Below, one piece after another: positions 43,181 to 51,599 of a stretch of DNA of 64,000 nt. Every line of letters starts with the position of its first letter. Positions within the stretch are counted from its first letter, which is position 1. The stretch comes from G963704535 sp963704535 (GTDB taxonomy: Bacteria > Chloroflexota > Chloroflexia > Chloroflexales > Roseiflexaceae), in contig OY969916.1 in assembly GCA_963704535.1 (NCBI GenBank), positions 9,858,001-9,922,000 on the forward strand, read 5' to 3'. The notes below the pieces were generated by a model. It saw only the letters and a program-made list of their open reading frames with translations. It did no database searches and was not told the origin of the DNA. The position numbers and the translations under genes were made by a program.

Positions 43181-43582
43181 TTAATCCTTTGGAAGTTCCC
43201 CGGGAGGTGTGTAGAACCAAATAAGCCAGAGCGGTTCATCACCAACATTGATGTGTTTGTGCCAGACGCCTTTTCCGATCGTCATGAAATCATTTTGGTC
43301 CATCTCGGCAGTATGTTCTTGGTCAAACTCCCGCCCTTCCGCGCCCCAGATCGCTTTACAACTGCCGCGCACAATAAAGTCCACTTCTTCGGATTCTGGG
43401 TGATTGTGATACGCACTAGCTTCCCCAGGATCAAAAATTGTGAGTCCTGCGACAATATGCTCCGAGCCGGTGAGCGAGGCATCCACCATGCGAAATACTT
43501 TGCGCCGATACCCTTCGCGCTCCAAACCTAACCAGATTTGGTTTCCGTCGCGAAAAGGTTTGAGAATTTTCGTCTCCATCAT
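43181..43582 (-). CDS. Small cupin protein
   Basis: A 133-residue single cupin barrel. The first metal motif is AYHNHPESEEVDFIVRG (two histidines and glutamate), and the second is GKGVWHKHINVGDEPLW. Two adjacent ATGs (43582 and 43579) follow AAGGAGGGT; the second has the better spacing. Small cupins in catabolic operons often act as isomerases, dioxygenase-like enzymes or ligand-binding helpers, and the specific reaction here is unknown. It lies 25 bp after the ThDP enzyme gene and 40 bp before the dehydrogenase gene. Only one domain is present, so it probably works as a dimer or larger oligomer. Confidence 0.82.
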   Translation of the reverse strand: MMETKILKPFRDGNQIWLGLEREGYRRKVFRMVDASLTGSEHIVAGLTIFDPGEASAYHNHPESEEVDFIVRGSCKAIWGAEGREFDQEHTAEMDQNDFMTIGKGVWHKHINVGDEPLWLIWFYTPPGELPKD

Positions 43583-43606
43583 ACCCTCCTTCGAGTTCTG
43601 TCCGAA

Positions 43607-45343
43607 TTATTCTCCTACTTTGTAGATATCGTTGATGTTCCAATGTCCTGGCGTGGGCGTAGGAACGTTTTCCATTCGGCAATGAATAAGTGTAGGTTTG
43701 TTTGAAGCGAGGGCAGCACAGACCGCCGTACGCAGCTCATCCGCAGATTGTATCGTCACGCCGTCTGCGCCACACGCACGCGCCACCGCCGCGTAATCAA
43801 TACTGAAGGGTTCGCCATCGCGTTCAAACAGACACCCATAACTCCAGCCATAGTGATGTTTTTCCAATAGCGCGATCGTTCCAAACGCCAGGTTATCCAT
43901 GACAAGCCACACCACCGGAATATTGGCTTCAACTGCTGTTGCAACAACCGACATATTGCTGCTAAACGCGCCGTCGCCGACAAGTGCCAAAACTTTTTTC
44001 TCCGGCGCCCCCACTTTTGCGCCCAGCGCGGCAGCAGGGCCAAAACCCATCGTTGCCAACCCGCCAGGTGTGATAAATGTGCCAGGTACGTTAATCTCCA
44101 TTTGTTGCCCAACACCATTTTTGTTCCAACCCACATCCGTAACAATCAATCCATCTTCCGGCAATGCGGCGCGAACATCTGCCAAAATCCGCTCGGGACG
44201 AAGTGGAAACTGGTCCGAGACACGATTCTGCTCAAATTGCTGCACAAAGTCGCAGATACCCGCCCGAATTTTTTCGCGCAGACCGGGCCGTTGAATGCCT
44301 TCCGGTTGGAGACGCTTGGCAGCCGCCACGATCCGACCCAACGCCGCTTTCGTATCGCTGACCGCGCCAATTTCAGTTGGATAATTGCGCCCCAGTTCCG
44401 CGCCATCTATGTCAATGTGAATCAGGCGCGTGGGTCCAATCTTGAAAGTAGATTTTTGATCCCATGAGCTTGAGTCCGCTTCCGCCAGCCGTGTCCCAAC
44501 GGCAAGAATGACATCCGCGTTGAGCGTCAAGTCGTGGACGACCGGCGTTCCCCAAAAACCTGTCATGCCTGCGCGCAGGGGATTGCGGTCCGGGATGGCG
44601 CCTTTTCCCATCAATGTATGAGTGACAGGAATATCGAGGTGTTCCGCCAATTCGATCAATTCTGGCGTCGCTTTGTCGCGGATGATCCCGCCGCCGACGT
44701 GAATCACTGGTCTCTCAGCGTTCATCAACGCGTTTGCTATTTCCTGTGCGGCAAATTCGTCCAGCGTGGGACGCTTGATGCTCTTGGGGATGAACTGATG
44801 AAACGAGCCGTCGGGGATCTCGGCGGAAAAAACATCCATCGGCACATCTACCAGCACGGCGCCGGGTTTGCCCGTCGTCGCCGTGTAAAACGCGCGTTCG
44901 ATGATGCGGGGAAACTCAGCAGGGCGTTCCACCTGCCAGATGCGTTTGCAAAAGGGGCGGTACATCTCATGCTGAGACGCATCGCTAAACAGGTTCATCT
45001 CCTGGTGAGGATGCCGGCCGAAATAGTGAGCAGGTATATCTCCGGCAATGACAACCAGTGGCACACCATCCAATGCCGCGTTTGCCACGCCGGTGGCTGC
45101 ATTTGTCAGTCCGGGTCCCAAGTGCGTGAGTAGCACCCCAGGCTTGCCTGTGGCACGGGCATATCCATCCGCCATGTGCGCGGCAATCTGCTCGTGGCGG
45201 GTGGTGATAAAACGAATGTTGCTTTTGCCCAACGCGTCCAGCAGCGCAATATTGGTATGACCACAAAGCCCAAAGATCACCTCGACACCGATCTGTTCGA
45301 GATAGTCGGCTAGTTGGTACGCAAGGAGGCGATTTTTGCTCAT
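43607..45343 (-). CDS. Thiamine diphosphate enzyme, acetolactate synthase large-subunit type
   Basis: A 578-residue ThDP-dependent enzyme with the three-domain layout of the acetolactate synthase/glyoxylate carboligase/oxalyl-CoA decarboxylase superfamily. The N-terminal PYR domain has FGLCGHTNIALLDAL and the catalytic glutamate in TTRHEQIAAHMADGYARATG. The central domain includes PVIHVGGGIIRDKATPELIE. The C-terminal PP domain has the ThDP motif VGDGAFSSNMSVVATAVEAN with LVMDN. These enzymes cleave or join 2-oxo acids, or release aldehydes from 2-hydroxyacyl-CoA. It is not a biosynthetic IlvB: there is no regulatory subunit, and the neighbours are catabolic. It is also unlike sulfoacetaldehyde acetyltransferase at its N-terminus. 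A likely product is an aldehyde for the acylating dehydrogenase downstream. Confidence 0.87.
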   Translation of the reverse strand: MSKNRLLAYQLADYLEQIGVEVIFGLCGHTNIALLDALGKSNIRFITTRHEQIAAHMADGYARATGKPGVLLTHLGPGLTNAATGVANAALDGVPLVVIAGDIPAHYFGRHPHQEMNLFSDASQHEMYRPFCKRIWQVERPAEFPRIIERAFYTATTGKPGAVLVDVPMDVFSAEIPDGSFHQFIPKSIKRPTLDEFAAQEIANALMNAERPVIHVGGGIIRDKATPELIELAEHLDIPVTHTLMGKGAIPDRNPLRAGMTGFWGTPVVHDLTLNADVILAVGTRLAEADSSSWDQKSTFKIGPTRLIHIDIDGAELGRNYPTEIGAVSDTKAALGRIVAAAKRLQPEGIQRPGLREKIRAGICDFVQQFEQNRVSDQFPLRPERILADVRAALPEDGLIVTDVGWNKNGVGQQMEINVPGTFITPGGLATMGFGPAAALGAKVGAPEKKVLALVGDGAFSSNMSVVATAVEANIPVVWLVMDNLAFGTIALLEKHHYGWSYGCLFERDGEPFSIDYAAVARACGADGVTIQSADELRTAVCAALASNKPTLIHCRMENVPTPTPGHWNINDIYKVGE

Positions 45344-45356
45344 CGGAAAACCCCTT

Positions 45357-45460
45357 TAAGAGACGGTCTCAAGAGGGGGAGTTTGAGGGGGCCGCCCCTC
45401 AAGAATCCCTTTCCACCACGGATTGCGGGTGGCGCACGGCCCTTTTCAGACAGTTTCTAA
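45357..45460. repeat. Dispersed palindromic element with terminal inverted repeats
   Basis: Left end TAAGAGACGGTCTCAAGAGG, core GGGGGAGTTTGAGGGGGCCG, right end CCTTTTCAGACAGTTTCTAA. The last bases include the TAG stop (minus strand) of the citryl-CoA-lyase-like gene. It separates that gene from the ThDP enzyme gene within the operon. Confidence 0.8.
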
Positions 45461-46248
45461 GAGTCCAAATCTCTGTTCGCGGGACCGTTATAGCCATGTT
45501 CAAGGGGATCAATCCGGCGCATTGGCGGCATTGTGGTCTTTTCCTCTTGCGCGTGCGCTAAAATACCGGCCAGCCGCGCAACCATAAAGACAGCGTTCGC
45601 CAGATCGGGCGGGAAATCTATTTCGCAAAAAATTGCTGCGGTTGCACCGTCAATGTTGAGCGGCAAGAGCTTGCCCAAAGCGCTCTGGAGCGCTCGCTCC
45701 AACGCAAAGGCGGCTTGTACAAAACGTCCCGACACATCCGCTTCTCGTGCGAGCGCAAACAAACGCTCTACCCGAGGGTCCCGCTGCTTATGTTGCCGAT
45801 GCCCAAACCCCGAAATGCGCCGCCCTTCTCGTCGCCATTCCGCAACAACCAACTCTGCCGAGCCCGAGAGCGAACCTGTTGAGCCGTTAGCTTGATACAA
45901 TTCGACAACGCGATGGATTGCCTTCATGGAATCATCTATTACAGCACCATGATACTGTCCTAGCGTTAAAAGTCCTGCGGCACCGGCGGCCCCCAAAGAG
46001 GCGCCGCCTGATGTTGCTGTACGTGCGGCAAGTGCAGAAGGCGCGCCTGCCCCATGGTCAATACTGGCGACCATGATAGCGTCTATCAAGCGGGCAACCT
46101 TTGGCTCAGGGAGATCCCCTTTGAACAATAGGTAAAGCACTGACGGATACGGCATTCGTCCAATGAGGTCAAGCAGGTCATACCCGCGAATCCAAATGCC
46201 ATCCGGGCTTGTTTTTGTTAATCGGGTTTCCCAATGCGCGGCGGGCAA
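45457..46248 (-). CDS. Citrate synthase superfamily protein, citryl-CoA lyase-like
   Basis: A 263-residue protein, shorter than citrate synthase (about 370-430) and in the range of citryl-CoA lyases. TTG 46248 is the apparent start; I see no in-frame ATG near it. Family residues are visible: the first histidine region SIDHGAGAPSALAART, the conserved GFGHRQHKQRDPRVERLF block, and an aspartate in LNIDGATAAIFCEI. Such proteins cleave citryl-CoA-like 3-hydroxy-3-carboxyacyl-CoA esters to acetyl-CoA and a 2-oxo acid, or catalyse the reverse condensation. As the first gene of the operon it may provide the final C-C cleavage or a condensation onto acetyl-CoA. Its stop codon lies in a repeat element. 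Confidence 0.85.
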   Translation of the reverse strand: MPAAHWETRLTKTSPDGIWIRGYDLLDLIGRMPYPSVLYLLFKGDLPEPKVARLIDAIMVASIDHGAGAPSALAARTATSGGASLGAAGAAGLLTLGQYHGAVIDDSMKAIHRVVELYQANGSTGSLSGSAELVVAEWRREGRRISGFGHRQHKQRDPRVERLFALAREADVSGRFVQAAFALERALQSALGKLLPLNIDGATAAIFCEIDFPPDLANAVFMVARLAGILAHAQEEKTTMPPMRRIDPLEHGYNGPANRDLDS

Positions 46249-46270
46249 GGCGTCATCGTCCTTGGATTCA

Positions 46271-46299
46271 ATTATAGCGTGTTAAACAACGCGTGTTAC
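46271..46299 (-). promoter_or_regulatory. Promoter of the catabolic operon overlapped by operator O1
   Basis: On the minus strand, GTAACA (46294-46299) and TATAAT (46271-46276) are 17 bp apart, 23 bp before the TTG start. The same DNA holds two CGTGTTA half-sites (plus-strand 46278-46284 and 46292-46298) with a 14-bp period, so a bound LacI-type protein would block polymerase. Confidence 0.6.
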
Positions 46300-46388
46300 T
46301 ACAGTGGGAAGATCAAATCGTTTAGGAATCGAGCGATTCGATTTGACATGCTGGACTTTCTTGCAGAGCTGTGATATATTCGAAGCAG

Positions 46389-46412
46389 ACACGTGTTACC
46401 TAACACGTGTTA
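46389..46412. promoter_or_regulatory. Operator O2, tandem ACACGTGTTA sites
   Basis: ACACGTGTTA occurs at 46389-46398 and 46403-46412, again 14 bp apart. The second lies in the perfect palindrome TAACACGTGTTA (46401-46412). It lies 120 bp before the LacI gene, suggesting autoregulation or looping with O1. Confidence 0.6.
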
Positions 46413-46534
46413 ATGGATTATAACAGAGAAGATAGGAGCTGTCAAGCTCTTTTGGAAGCGTGGTAGGGCTTCTCAATTCATTGACTTTGTGCTATGCTCC
46501 AGCACAGTAATCGGCTGTAGCAGCGGAGGCCTCG

Positions 46535-47563
46535 ATGAAATCAAAACGACCCACCCAAGCTGATGTCGCTCGTCGTGCCGGAGTCTCCCGCGGCACAGTT
46601 TCATTGGTCCTGAACCAAACCGAATATCGCGTTCCTATTAGTCCGGAAACCCGCGAGCGAGTGGTAGCTGCTGCACAGGAATTGGGCTACATGCCAAATC
46701 CGGTTGCCCAGATGCTTGTGCGCGGCACCACACGCATTCTTGGATTTTACTCCTTTGAAGAGACGTTCCCCTACTCCTCAGAGGACTTTTATTATCCGTA
46801 CCTGATGGGTATTGAACGCGAAGCCACGAACCAAGACTATAACGTCTTGCTTTTCACGCGGAAGTTGGCGGAATTGACGCAAAATGGGTATTCAGACGGG
46901 ATGAGTTCGTTTCGTTTGGCGGACGGAAGTATTCTGGTCGGAAATTATCCGAATCCAGTTATTTTCGAGGCATTGCTCAAAGAGGGAGTTCCACTCGTTC
47001 TGATCGGACGAAGCTCATTCCCAACCAATGTGGTTGACACGATTGTCAACGATCATCGACCTTGCAGCTATGCTGCAACTCGGCACCTGATTGATCTGGG
47101 GCATCGTCAACTGGGCTTCATTGTTGATGACTTGAATCTGGCTTATCACCAGGAGCGCCTCTTTGGAGTACGAAAAGCGATTGATGAGGCAGCGGGTGCC
47201 CAATTGACGATTCTCTCGCGGGAGGAATTGTCAAGCCCAGAGAACTTTAGGCAAGCTCTACGGCGGAACGAGATTTCTGCGCTGCTTTGTGCCGACCGCA
47301 AACTTTTCACCCCGATGATCGAGGTGCTACAAAAACTTGCGCTTCGCATCCCCCAGGACCTGTCATTGGTCTTTTTGGTAATCAATACGTGGAATATCCC
47401 TTTTACCAATCCAACACACGTCAAGTTAAACAGAAACATCAAGGGCAAAGTCGCGGTGGAGCGGTTGGTGCAGCGCATCGCAGGAACGTTGGAGGAGCAC
47501 GAGCAAATTCAGGTCCCATGCGAATTTGTGGTTGGCAATACGACTGCCGCTTGCTTGACGTGA
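46535..47563 (+). CDS. LacI family transcriptional regulator of the catabolic operon
   Basis: A 342-residue regulator. The N-terminal helix-turn-helix and hinge read QADVARRAGVSRGTVSLVLN and MPNPVAQMLVRGTTRILGFY, the LacI/PurR pattern. The effector domain has the two-lobed sugar-binding-protein fold, with YPYLMGIEREATNQDYNVLL, GVPLVLIGRSSFP and HRQLGFIVDDLNLAYHQERL. It is transcribed away from the operon starting at 46248, and the 286-bp gap holds the paired CGTGTTA sites. The ligand is probably the pathway substrate or an early intermediate. The end of the gene overlaps the longest possible reading of the AroK-AroB gene, but the start chosen for that gene lies beyond this stop. Confidence 0.92.
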   Translation: MKSKRPTQADVARRAGVSRGTVSLVLNQTEYRVPISPETRERVVAAAQELGYMPNPVAQMLVRGTTRILGFYSFEETFPYSSEDFYYPYLMGIEREATNQDYNVLLFTRKLAELTQNGYSDGMSSFRLADGSILVGNYPNPVIFEALLKEGVPLVLIGRSSFPTNVVDTIVNDHRPCSYAATRHLIDLGHRQLGFIVDDLNLAYHQERLFGVRKAIDEAAGAQLTILSREELSSPENFRQALRRNEISALLCADRKLFTPMIEVLQKLALRIPQDLSLVFLVINTWNIPFTNPTHVKLNRNIKGKVAVERLVQRIAGTLEEHEQIQVPCEFVVGNTTAACLT

Positions 47564-47622
47564 GGGGATCGATCATCTATGATCACCCGACTGATTTCGC
47601 CAAAAGAATACGAGAGCGAAGA

Positions 47623-49347
47623 GTGGCAGCACGAAGCATCTATCTGATCGGTTTCAGTGGTTCTGGCAAGTCGACGGTCGCCCAGCTCATCGGCGCGCAA
47701 CTGCACCTGCCGATCTATGACCTCGACCAAATGATTGTTGAACGCAGTGGGATGTCTATCCCGATCATCTTTGAGCGTGAAGGTGAGGCGGGATTTCGTG
47801 TTCGCGAAACCGAGGCGCTGCGAGTCGTCGCCGGCTTGGGCTCCTGCGTCGTGGCGACAGGTGGTGGAGCGCCTGTCCGAGTTGAGAATCGTCGTCTGAT
47901 GACGAGCGCGGGCTGGATCATCACGCTCGAAGGGCGGCCGGAAAGCCTGCATACGCGAATCCAGCGCCAACTCCAACAATCCGAGCCGGCAGCCATTCGC
48001 CCCATGCTTGATGCCGTGTATCCGCTCGAGCAGGTACGCGCGCTGAAGCATAGTCGACAATCGGTATATGCACTTGCGGACTGGACAGTCCATACCGATC
48101 GGTTGAATGCCGAGCAGGTTGCAGCTGAGATCCTCCGAGCCGTCGAGCTACTCCAGCAGACTGACGCTCCGACCGCCACGTTTGATGTCCCAGCGGCACC
48201 GCTGCGCCACTCGCTGAGTCCCGATCTCCCACCACCAGTGGTTGTTGCGGCTGGCCCATGGCCATATCAAGTCGTCGTGGGATGGCACCACCTACATTCA
48301 CTCGGCGCTCAGGTACGGCGAGTCATCCCACGCGCCCGCCAGGTAGCAGTTCTTACTGATAGCACAACCTGGGAGTGGCTCGGCGACACGACCCGCGAGT
48401 CGCTGCTTGCCGCAGGGTTGGATGTGCATGTACGTACTGTAGCGGCTGACGAGCGGGTGAAGACGATTGAGGAAGTGAATGCGATCTACGATTGGCTGAT
48501 CGACGTACGGCTGCGTCGGGACGACATTGTACTCGTGGCTGGCGGTGGGGCGCTTGACGATTTGGGAGGATTCGTTGCTTCCACGTATATGCGCGGCGTG
48601 GCGCTGGTGAAAGTGCCGGCGTCATTAGAAGGTATGATCGATAGTGCGATCGGTGGTAAAACAGCCCTCAATCATCGCCGCGCCCGCAACCTGATCGGTA
48701 CATTCTACCATCCGCGCCTGGTCTGGGCCGATGCATCGCTTCTGTCTAACGAGCCGCCACGCGAGCTGCGCGCGGCCTGGGCTGAAGTGGTCAAATACGC
48801 CATGCTGGAACACTCGCTCCTGCCTGGTGAGGCGATCAGCGCGCCGCTATTCGACCATTTGGAACAGCAGGTAGACGCGCTCATCAGGTTGGACCGACCG
48901 ACGTTGTTGCCCGTGATTGCGCGCTGTGTGGCCTTGAAAGCTCAGGTGATCGCCGCCGACGAGCGTGATCTGGGGCAGTACCGTATTCTGCTGAACTATG
49001 GGCACACGATTGGCCACGCGCTTGAGACGGCCACGAACTATGAGTTGCTACACGGCGAGGCAGTGGCGATCGGCATGATCATAGAGGCGCGCCTCGCGGT
49101 GCGACTTGGTCTTGCCGACTCAGTGGTCGAGCAGCGACAAAAAGAACTCCTCGTCAGGTTTGGCCTCCCCACACACATCCCTATGGTCGCGCGCGACCTG
49201 CTGCTTGAGCTGATCAACCGGGATAAGAAGGTGTTCGGCGATGCACCGCGCTGGATTCTCCCGAGCGCGATTGGCCGAGCATCAGTCTCAAGCAGGATCA
49301 GCGAAGCCGATCTTATTGCGACCCTCGAAGCGTTAGTGTTCGCCTAA
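47623..49347 (+). CDS. aroKB: Bifunctional shikimate kinase/3-dehydroquinate synthase fusion
   Basis: A 574-residue fusion. Residues 1-165 are shikimate kinase: P-loop LIGFSGSGKSTVAQLIG, the shikimate-binding aspartate in IYDLDQMI, FEREGEAGFRVRETE and VATGGGAPV. Residues 200-574 are dehydroquinate synthase: VAGGGALDDLGGFVASTYMR, the lysine in DSAIGGKTALNH, GTFYHPRLVW, and zinc ligands in HGEAVAIGM and YGHTIGHALE. It catalyses two steps of the shikimate pathway. GTG 47623 is chosen because the kinase begins there (AARSIYLIGF); GTG 47560 and ATG 47518 are in frame but add unconserved residues. Base composition is host-like, so it probably marks the right edge of the island. A 19-bp hairpin covers its stop codon. 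Confidence 0.92.
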   Translation: MAARSIYLIGFSGSGKSTVAQLIGAQLHLPIYDLDQMIVERSGMSIPIIFEREGEAGFRVRETEALRVVAGLGSCVVATGGGAPVRVENRRLMTSAGWIITLEGRPESLHTRIQRQLQQSEPAAIRPMLDAVYPLEQVRALKHSRQSVYALADWTVHTDRLNAEQVAAEILRAVELLQQTDAPTATFDVPAAPLRHSLSPDLPPPVVVAAGPWPYQVVVGWHHLHSLGAQVRRVIPRARQVAVLTDSTTWEWLGDTTRESLLAAGLDVHVRTVAADERVKTIEEVNAIYDWLIDVRLRRDDIVLVAGGGALDDLGGFVASTYMRGVALVKVPASLEGMIDSAIGGKTALNHRRARNLIGTFYHPRLVWADASLLSNEPPRELRAAWAEVVKYAMLEHSLLPGEAISAPLFDHLEQQVDALIRLDRPTLLPVIARCVALKAQVIAADERDLGQYRILLNYGHTIGHALETATNYELLHGEAVAIGMIIEARLAVRLGLADSVVEQRQKELLVRFGLPTHIPMVARDLLLELINRDKKVFGDAPRWILPSAIGRASVSSRISEADLIATLEALVFA

Positions 49348-49362
49348 CGCTTCGAGGGTCGC
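49318..49362. terminator. Perfect 19-bp hairpin across the aroKB stop codon
   Basis: GCGACCCTCGAAGCGTTAG (49318-49336) and its exact complement (49344-49362) flank a 7-base loop; the TAA stop is in the right arm. It lies between convergent genes and could stop transcription from both sides. No U-run follows. Confidence 0.55.
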
Positions 49363-49415
49363 TGTAACGCCGTGGGGGAAGTACAATTGGAATGCAGGCA
49401 CCGAGGTCGCCGCCG

Positions 49416-50300
49416 CTACTGCGCCCAGCCCGGCGTCTGGCAAGTGTCCAGATCGCCCGACTGTAGCCCATCCTTCAGTGCCATCTGGCGCTGCTCGGAC
49501 GACCCATGCGTCCACGACTCGGGCGAGACGTAGCCCTGCATCTCTTGCTGGATGCGGTCGTCACCCACAGCGGCCGCGGCGTCCAGGCTCTGAGCGATCT
49601 CGGCTTCCGTCACCTTCGTCAGGTAGCCGGTGTCGGTGGCGTGGTACGCCCAGACGCCCGCCAGGCAGTCGGCCTGGAGTTCAGTCAGCACTGCGGCGCT
49701 CATCGGCCCGGTGTCGCGCGCGCCGGCCGACGCCTCCAGCGCGCCGGTGAGATTCTGGACATGGTGGCCATACTCGTGCGCCAGCACGTACGCCTCGGCG
49801 AACGAGCCGCCCTGAGCGCCAAAGCGCGTGCGTAGCTCCTCGAAGAAGCTCAGATCCAGGTAGACTTGCTGGTCGTTCGGGCAGTAGAACGGCCCCACCG
49901 CAGCGCTGGCGTAGCCGCAGGCGGCTTCGGTTGAGCCGGTGAAGAGCACGAGCTGGGCGGGGCTGTAGCTGGCCCCCTGGCGAGCAAACTCATCGGTCCA
50001 GAACGACTGGATGCTATTGACGAAGCCCACAATGCGGCAGTCCTCACGGGCGTTGGCATCCGCGCCCGTCTGGCACTGCTCCTGCAGGCTACTGGTTGAG
50101 CCGGGGCTCTGCGTTGATACCGATGCTGGCGGCTGCACCTGGCTTCCCAGGCTGGACGGGTCGATGCCCAGTAGCATCGCCACCAGCAGGACCACCAGAC
50201 CGAGCCCGCCGCCGCCAATCGCCACTGTGGTGCCGACCCCTCGGCCACGCCGGTCCTGAACCTGGGATGGGTCCAGGCGCGATCGATCGTTGAATGGCAT
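49416..50300 (-). CDS. Membrane-anchored neutral zinc metallopeptidase (YpfJ family)
   Basis: A 294-residue protein of the putative neutral zinc metallopeptidase family. An N-terminal Arg/Asp-rich stretch is followed by one membrane helix (GGGGLGLVVLLVAMLLGI, about residues 30-48), then a Ser/Gln linker. The catalytic domain carries the zinc motif AYVLAHEYGHHVQNLTG, a cysteine-containing YCPNDQQVYLDLSFFEELRT upstream, and the third ligand region ELQADCLAGVWAYH downstream. This is the usual family order. The substrate is unknown. Catalysis would be on the outer face of the membrane. It is convergent with aroKB. Confidence 0.92.
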   Translation of the reverse strand: MPFNDRSRLDPSQVQDRRGRGVGTTVAIGGGGLGLVVLLVAMLLGIDPSSLGSQVQPPASVSTQSPGSTSSLQEQCQTGADANAREDCRIVGFVNSIQSFWTDEFARQGASYSPAQLVLFTGSTEAACGYASAAVGPFYCPNDQQVYLDLSFFEELRTRFGAQGGSFAEAYVLAHEYGHHVQNLTGALEASAGARDTGPMSAAVLTELQADCLAGVWAYHATDTGYLTKVTEAEIAQSLDAAAAVGDDRIQQEMQGYVSPESWTHGSSEQRQMALKDGLQSGDLDTCQTPGWAQ

Positions 50301-50701
50301 TGGTGTGTCCTCCCCTCACGGTGAACTCGATTGTACGCAACTGGCTGCCTGGATGATGTAGCCGAGCCTAGCTCATTGATGAAGAGTATATATGCTCGGC
50401 GCCCACATGTCTAGCGCTCGACCCGCGCCGCCGTGGGACTCGGGCTCATTCGGGCAAGCCTTTAGGAGTTCCACCTCTAGCTACACGGCACGACTTGCAG
50501 CTTGCCCTCCGCATCGGTGCAAGAGGTATGCCATGAATAACGAAACCGCTGAAGGCTTGCTACAGCAGTTTGCGTATCGCGGCCTGGATGCCACGGTCGC
50601 TGGCGTTGTGAGCCACTATCGTGGTAGAATTGGCGCATCACACGGGGCTTATTCCCTGCGGCGGCGTTGCCGGGCGGCGGCCCGCGACGAAGAGGTGTAC
50701 T

Positions 50702-51586
50702 ATGAACTCCTTTCTCAAGAAGCTCGGTTTCAGCTCCGGCGACCGCGTCGCCATCGTCCACGCCGACGACATCGGCGCCTATCAGGCCAGCCTGCCCGCG
50801 ATCGATGATCTATTCGAGGCCGGGCTGGTCTCTTCGTGCGCCACTATGGTGCCGTGCTCTTGGTTCCCAGCCGTGGCCGAGTGGGCCCGGCGCACGCCGG
50901 CGGCCGATATTGGCGTACATGCCACGCTCACTGCCGAGTACTCGGTCTACCGCTGGGGGCCGATCAGCACGCGCGACCCGGCCAGCGGCCTGCTGGATGA
51001 CCAGGGCTACCTCCACCGCACGAGGCCGGCCGTGATGGCCGCAGGCGACCCGGTGGCGGTGGCGACCGAGCACCAAGCCCAGCTCGACCGCGCGCTGGCG
51101 GCCGGGATCGATGTGACCCACATCGACTCGCACATGGGCGCCTCGTTCAGCCCGGCGTTCCTATCCGGCTACCTCGCCGCTGGGGCGGCCGGGCGCGTGC
51201 CGAACTTCGTACCACGCCTGAGTTCCCAGTCGGCGGGGCTCGCCATCGTCGAGGAGCTGACCGAGCAGCGCATGGCTTTCCAGCAGGAGCTTGAGGAGCG
51301 CGGGCTGCCGCTGGTGGACTTCTTCGACTTTATGCCGCTCGACCATCATGAGGACCGCGTGGCGGAGGCCAAGGCGCTGTTCGACTCGTTGCGGGTCGGC
51401 CTGAGCTACGTGATCCTGCACCCGGCCTTGGACACGCCCGAACTGCGCGCCGTGACACCGGGAGATTGGCGGGCGCGCGCGGCGGACTACGCAGCGTTCT
51501 GTAGCGCGGAGCTGCGCGCCCACGTACGAGACAGCGGCGTACAGGTGATCGGGTGGCGCACGGTGCGCGATGCCATGCGCGGTTAG
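50702..51586 (+). CDS. ChbG/HpnK (YdjC) family carbohydrate deacetylase-like protein
   Basis: A 294-residue protein starting at ATG 50702 behind GAAGAGGTGT. The metal-binding aspartates occur in VAIVHADDIGAYQASLPAI, and histidines in DIGVHATLTAEYS and DVTHIDSHMGASFSPAFL, matching the YdjC/ChbG fold that removes acetyl groups from diacetylchitobiose or related N-acetyl sugars. The C-terminal half includes YVILHPALDTPELRAV. There is no signal peptide. The next gene on the strand is a large PHP-type hydrolase, so the two may process a common envelope-derived or exogenous glycan; that is positional inference. The 50301-50701 gap upstream holds no recognisable gene. Confidence 0.9.
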   Translation: MNSFLKKLGFSSGDRVAIVHADDIGAYQASLPAIDDLFEAGLVSSCATMVPCSWFPAVAEWARRTPAADIGVHATLTAEYSVYRWGPISTRDPASGLLDDQGYLHRTRPAVMAAGDPVAVATEHQAQLDRALAAGIDVTHIDSHMGASFSPAFLSGYLAAGAAGRVPNFVPRLSSQSAGLAIVEELTEQRMAFQQELEERGLPLVDFFDFMPLDHHEDRVAEAKALFDSLRVGLSYVILHPALDTPELRAVTPGDWRARAADYAAFCSAELRAHVRDSGVQVIGWRTVRDAMRG

Positions 51587-51599
51587 TACAGCTTGGCAT

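Noticed and set aside
40688..45343. Assignment of the island to taurine/sulfoacetaldehyde degradation
   Set aside because: The acylating dehydrogenase resembles SauS, but the ThDP enzyme does not look like sulfoacetaldehyde acetyltransferase and no sulfite exporter or phosphotransacetylase is present.
50392..50808. A 138-codon ORF upstream of the ChbG-like gene
   Set aside because: It overlaps the start of a well-supported gene, is Arg-rich at its end, and has no ribosome site or recognisable domain.
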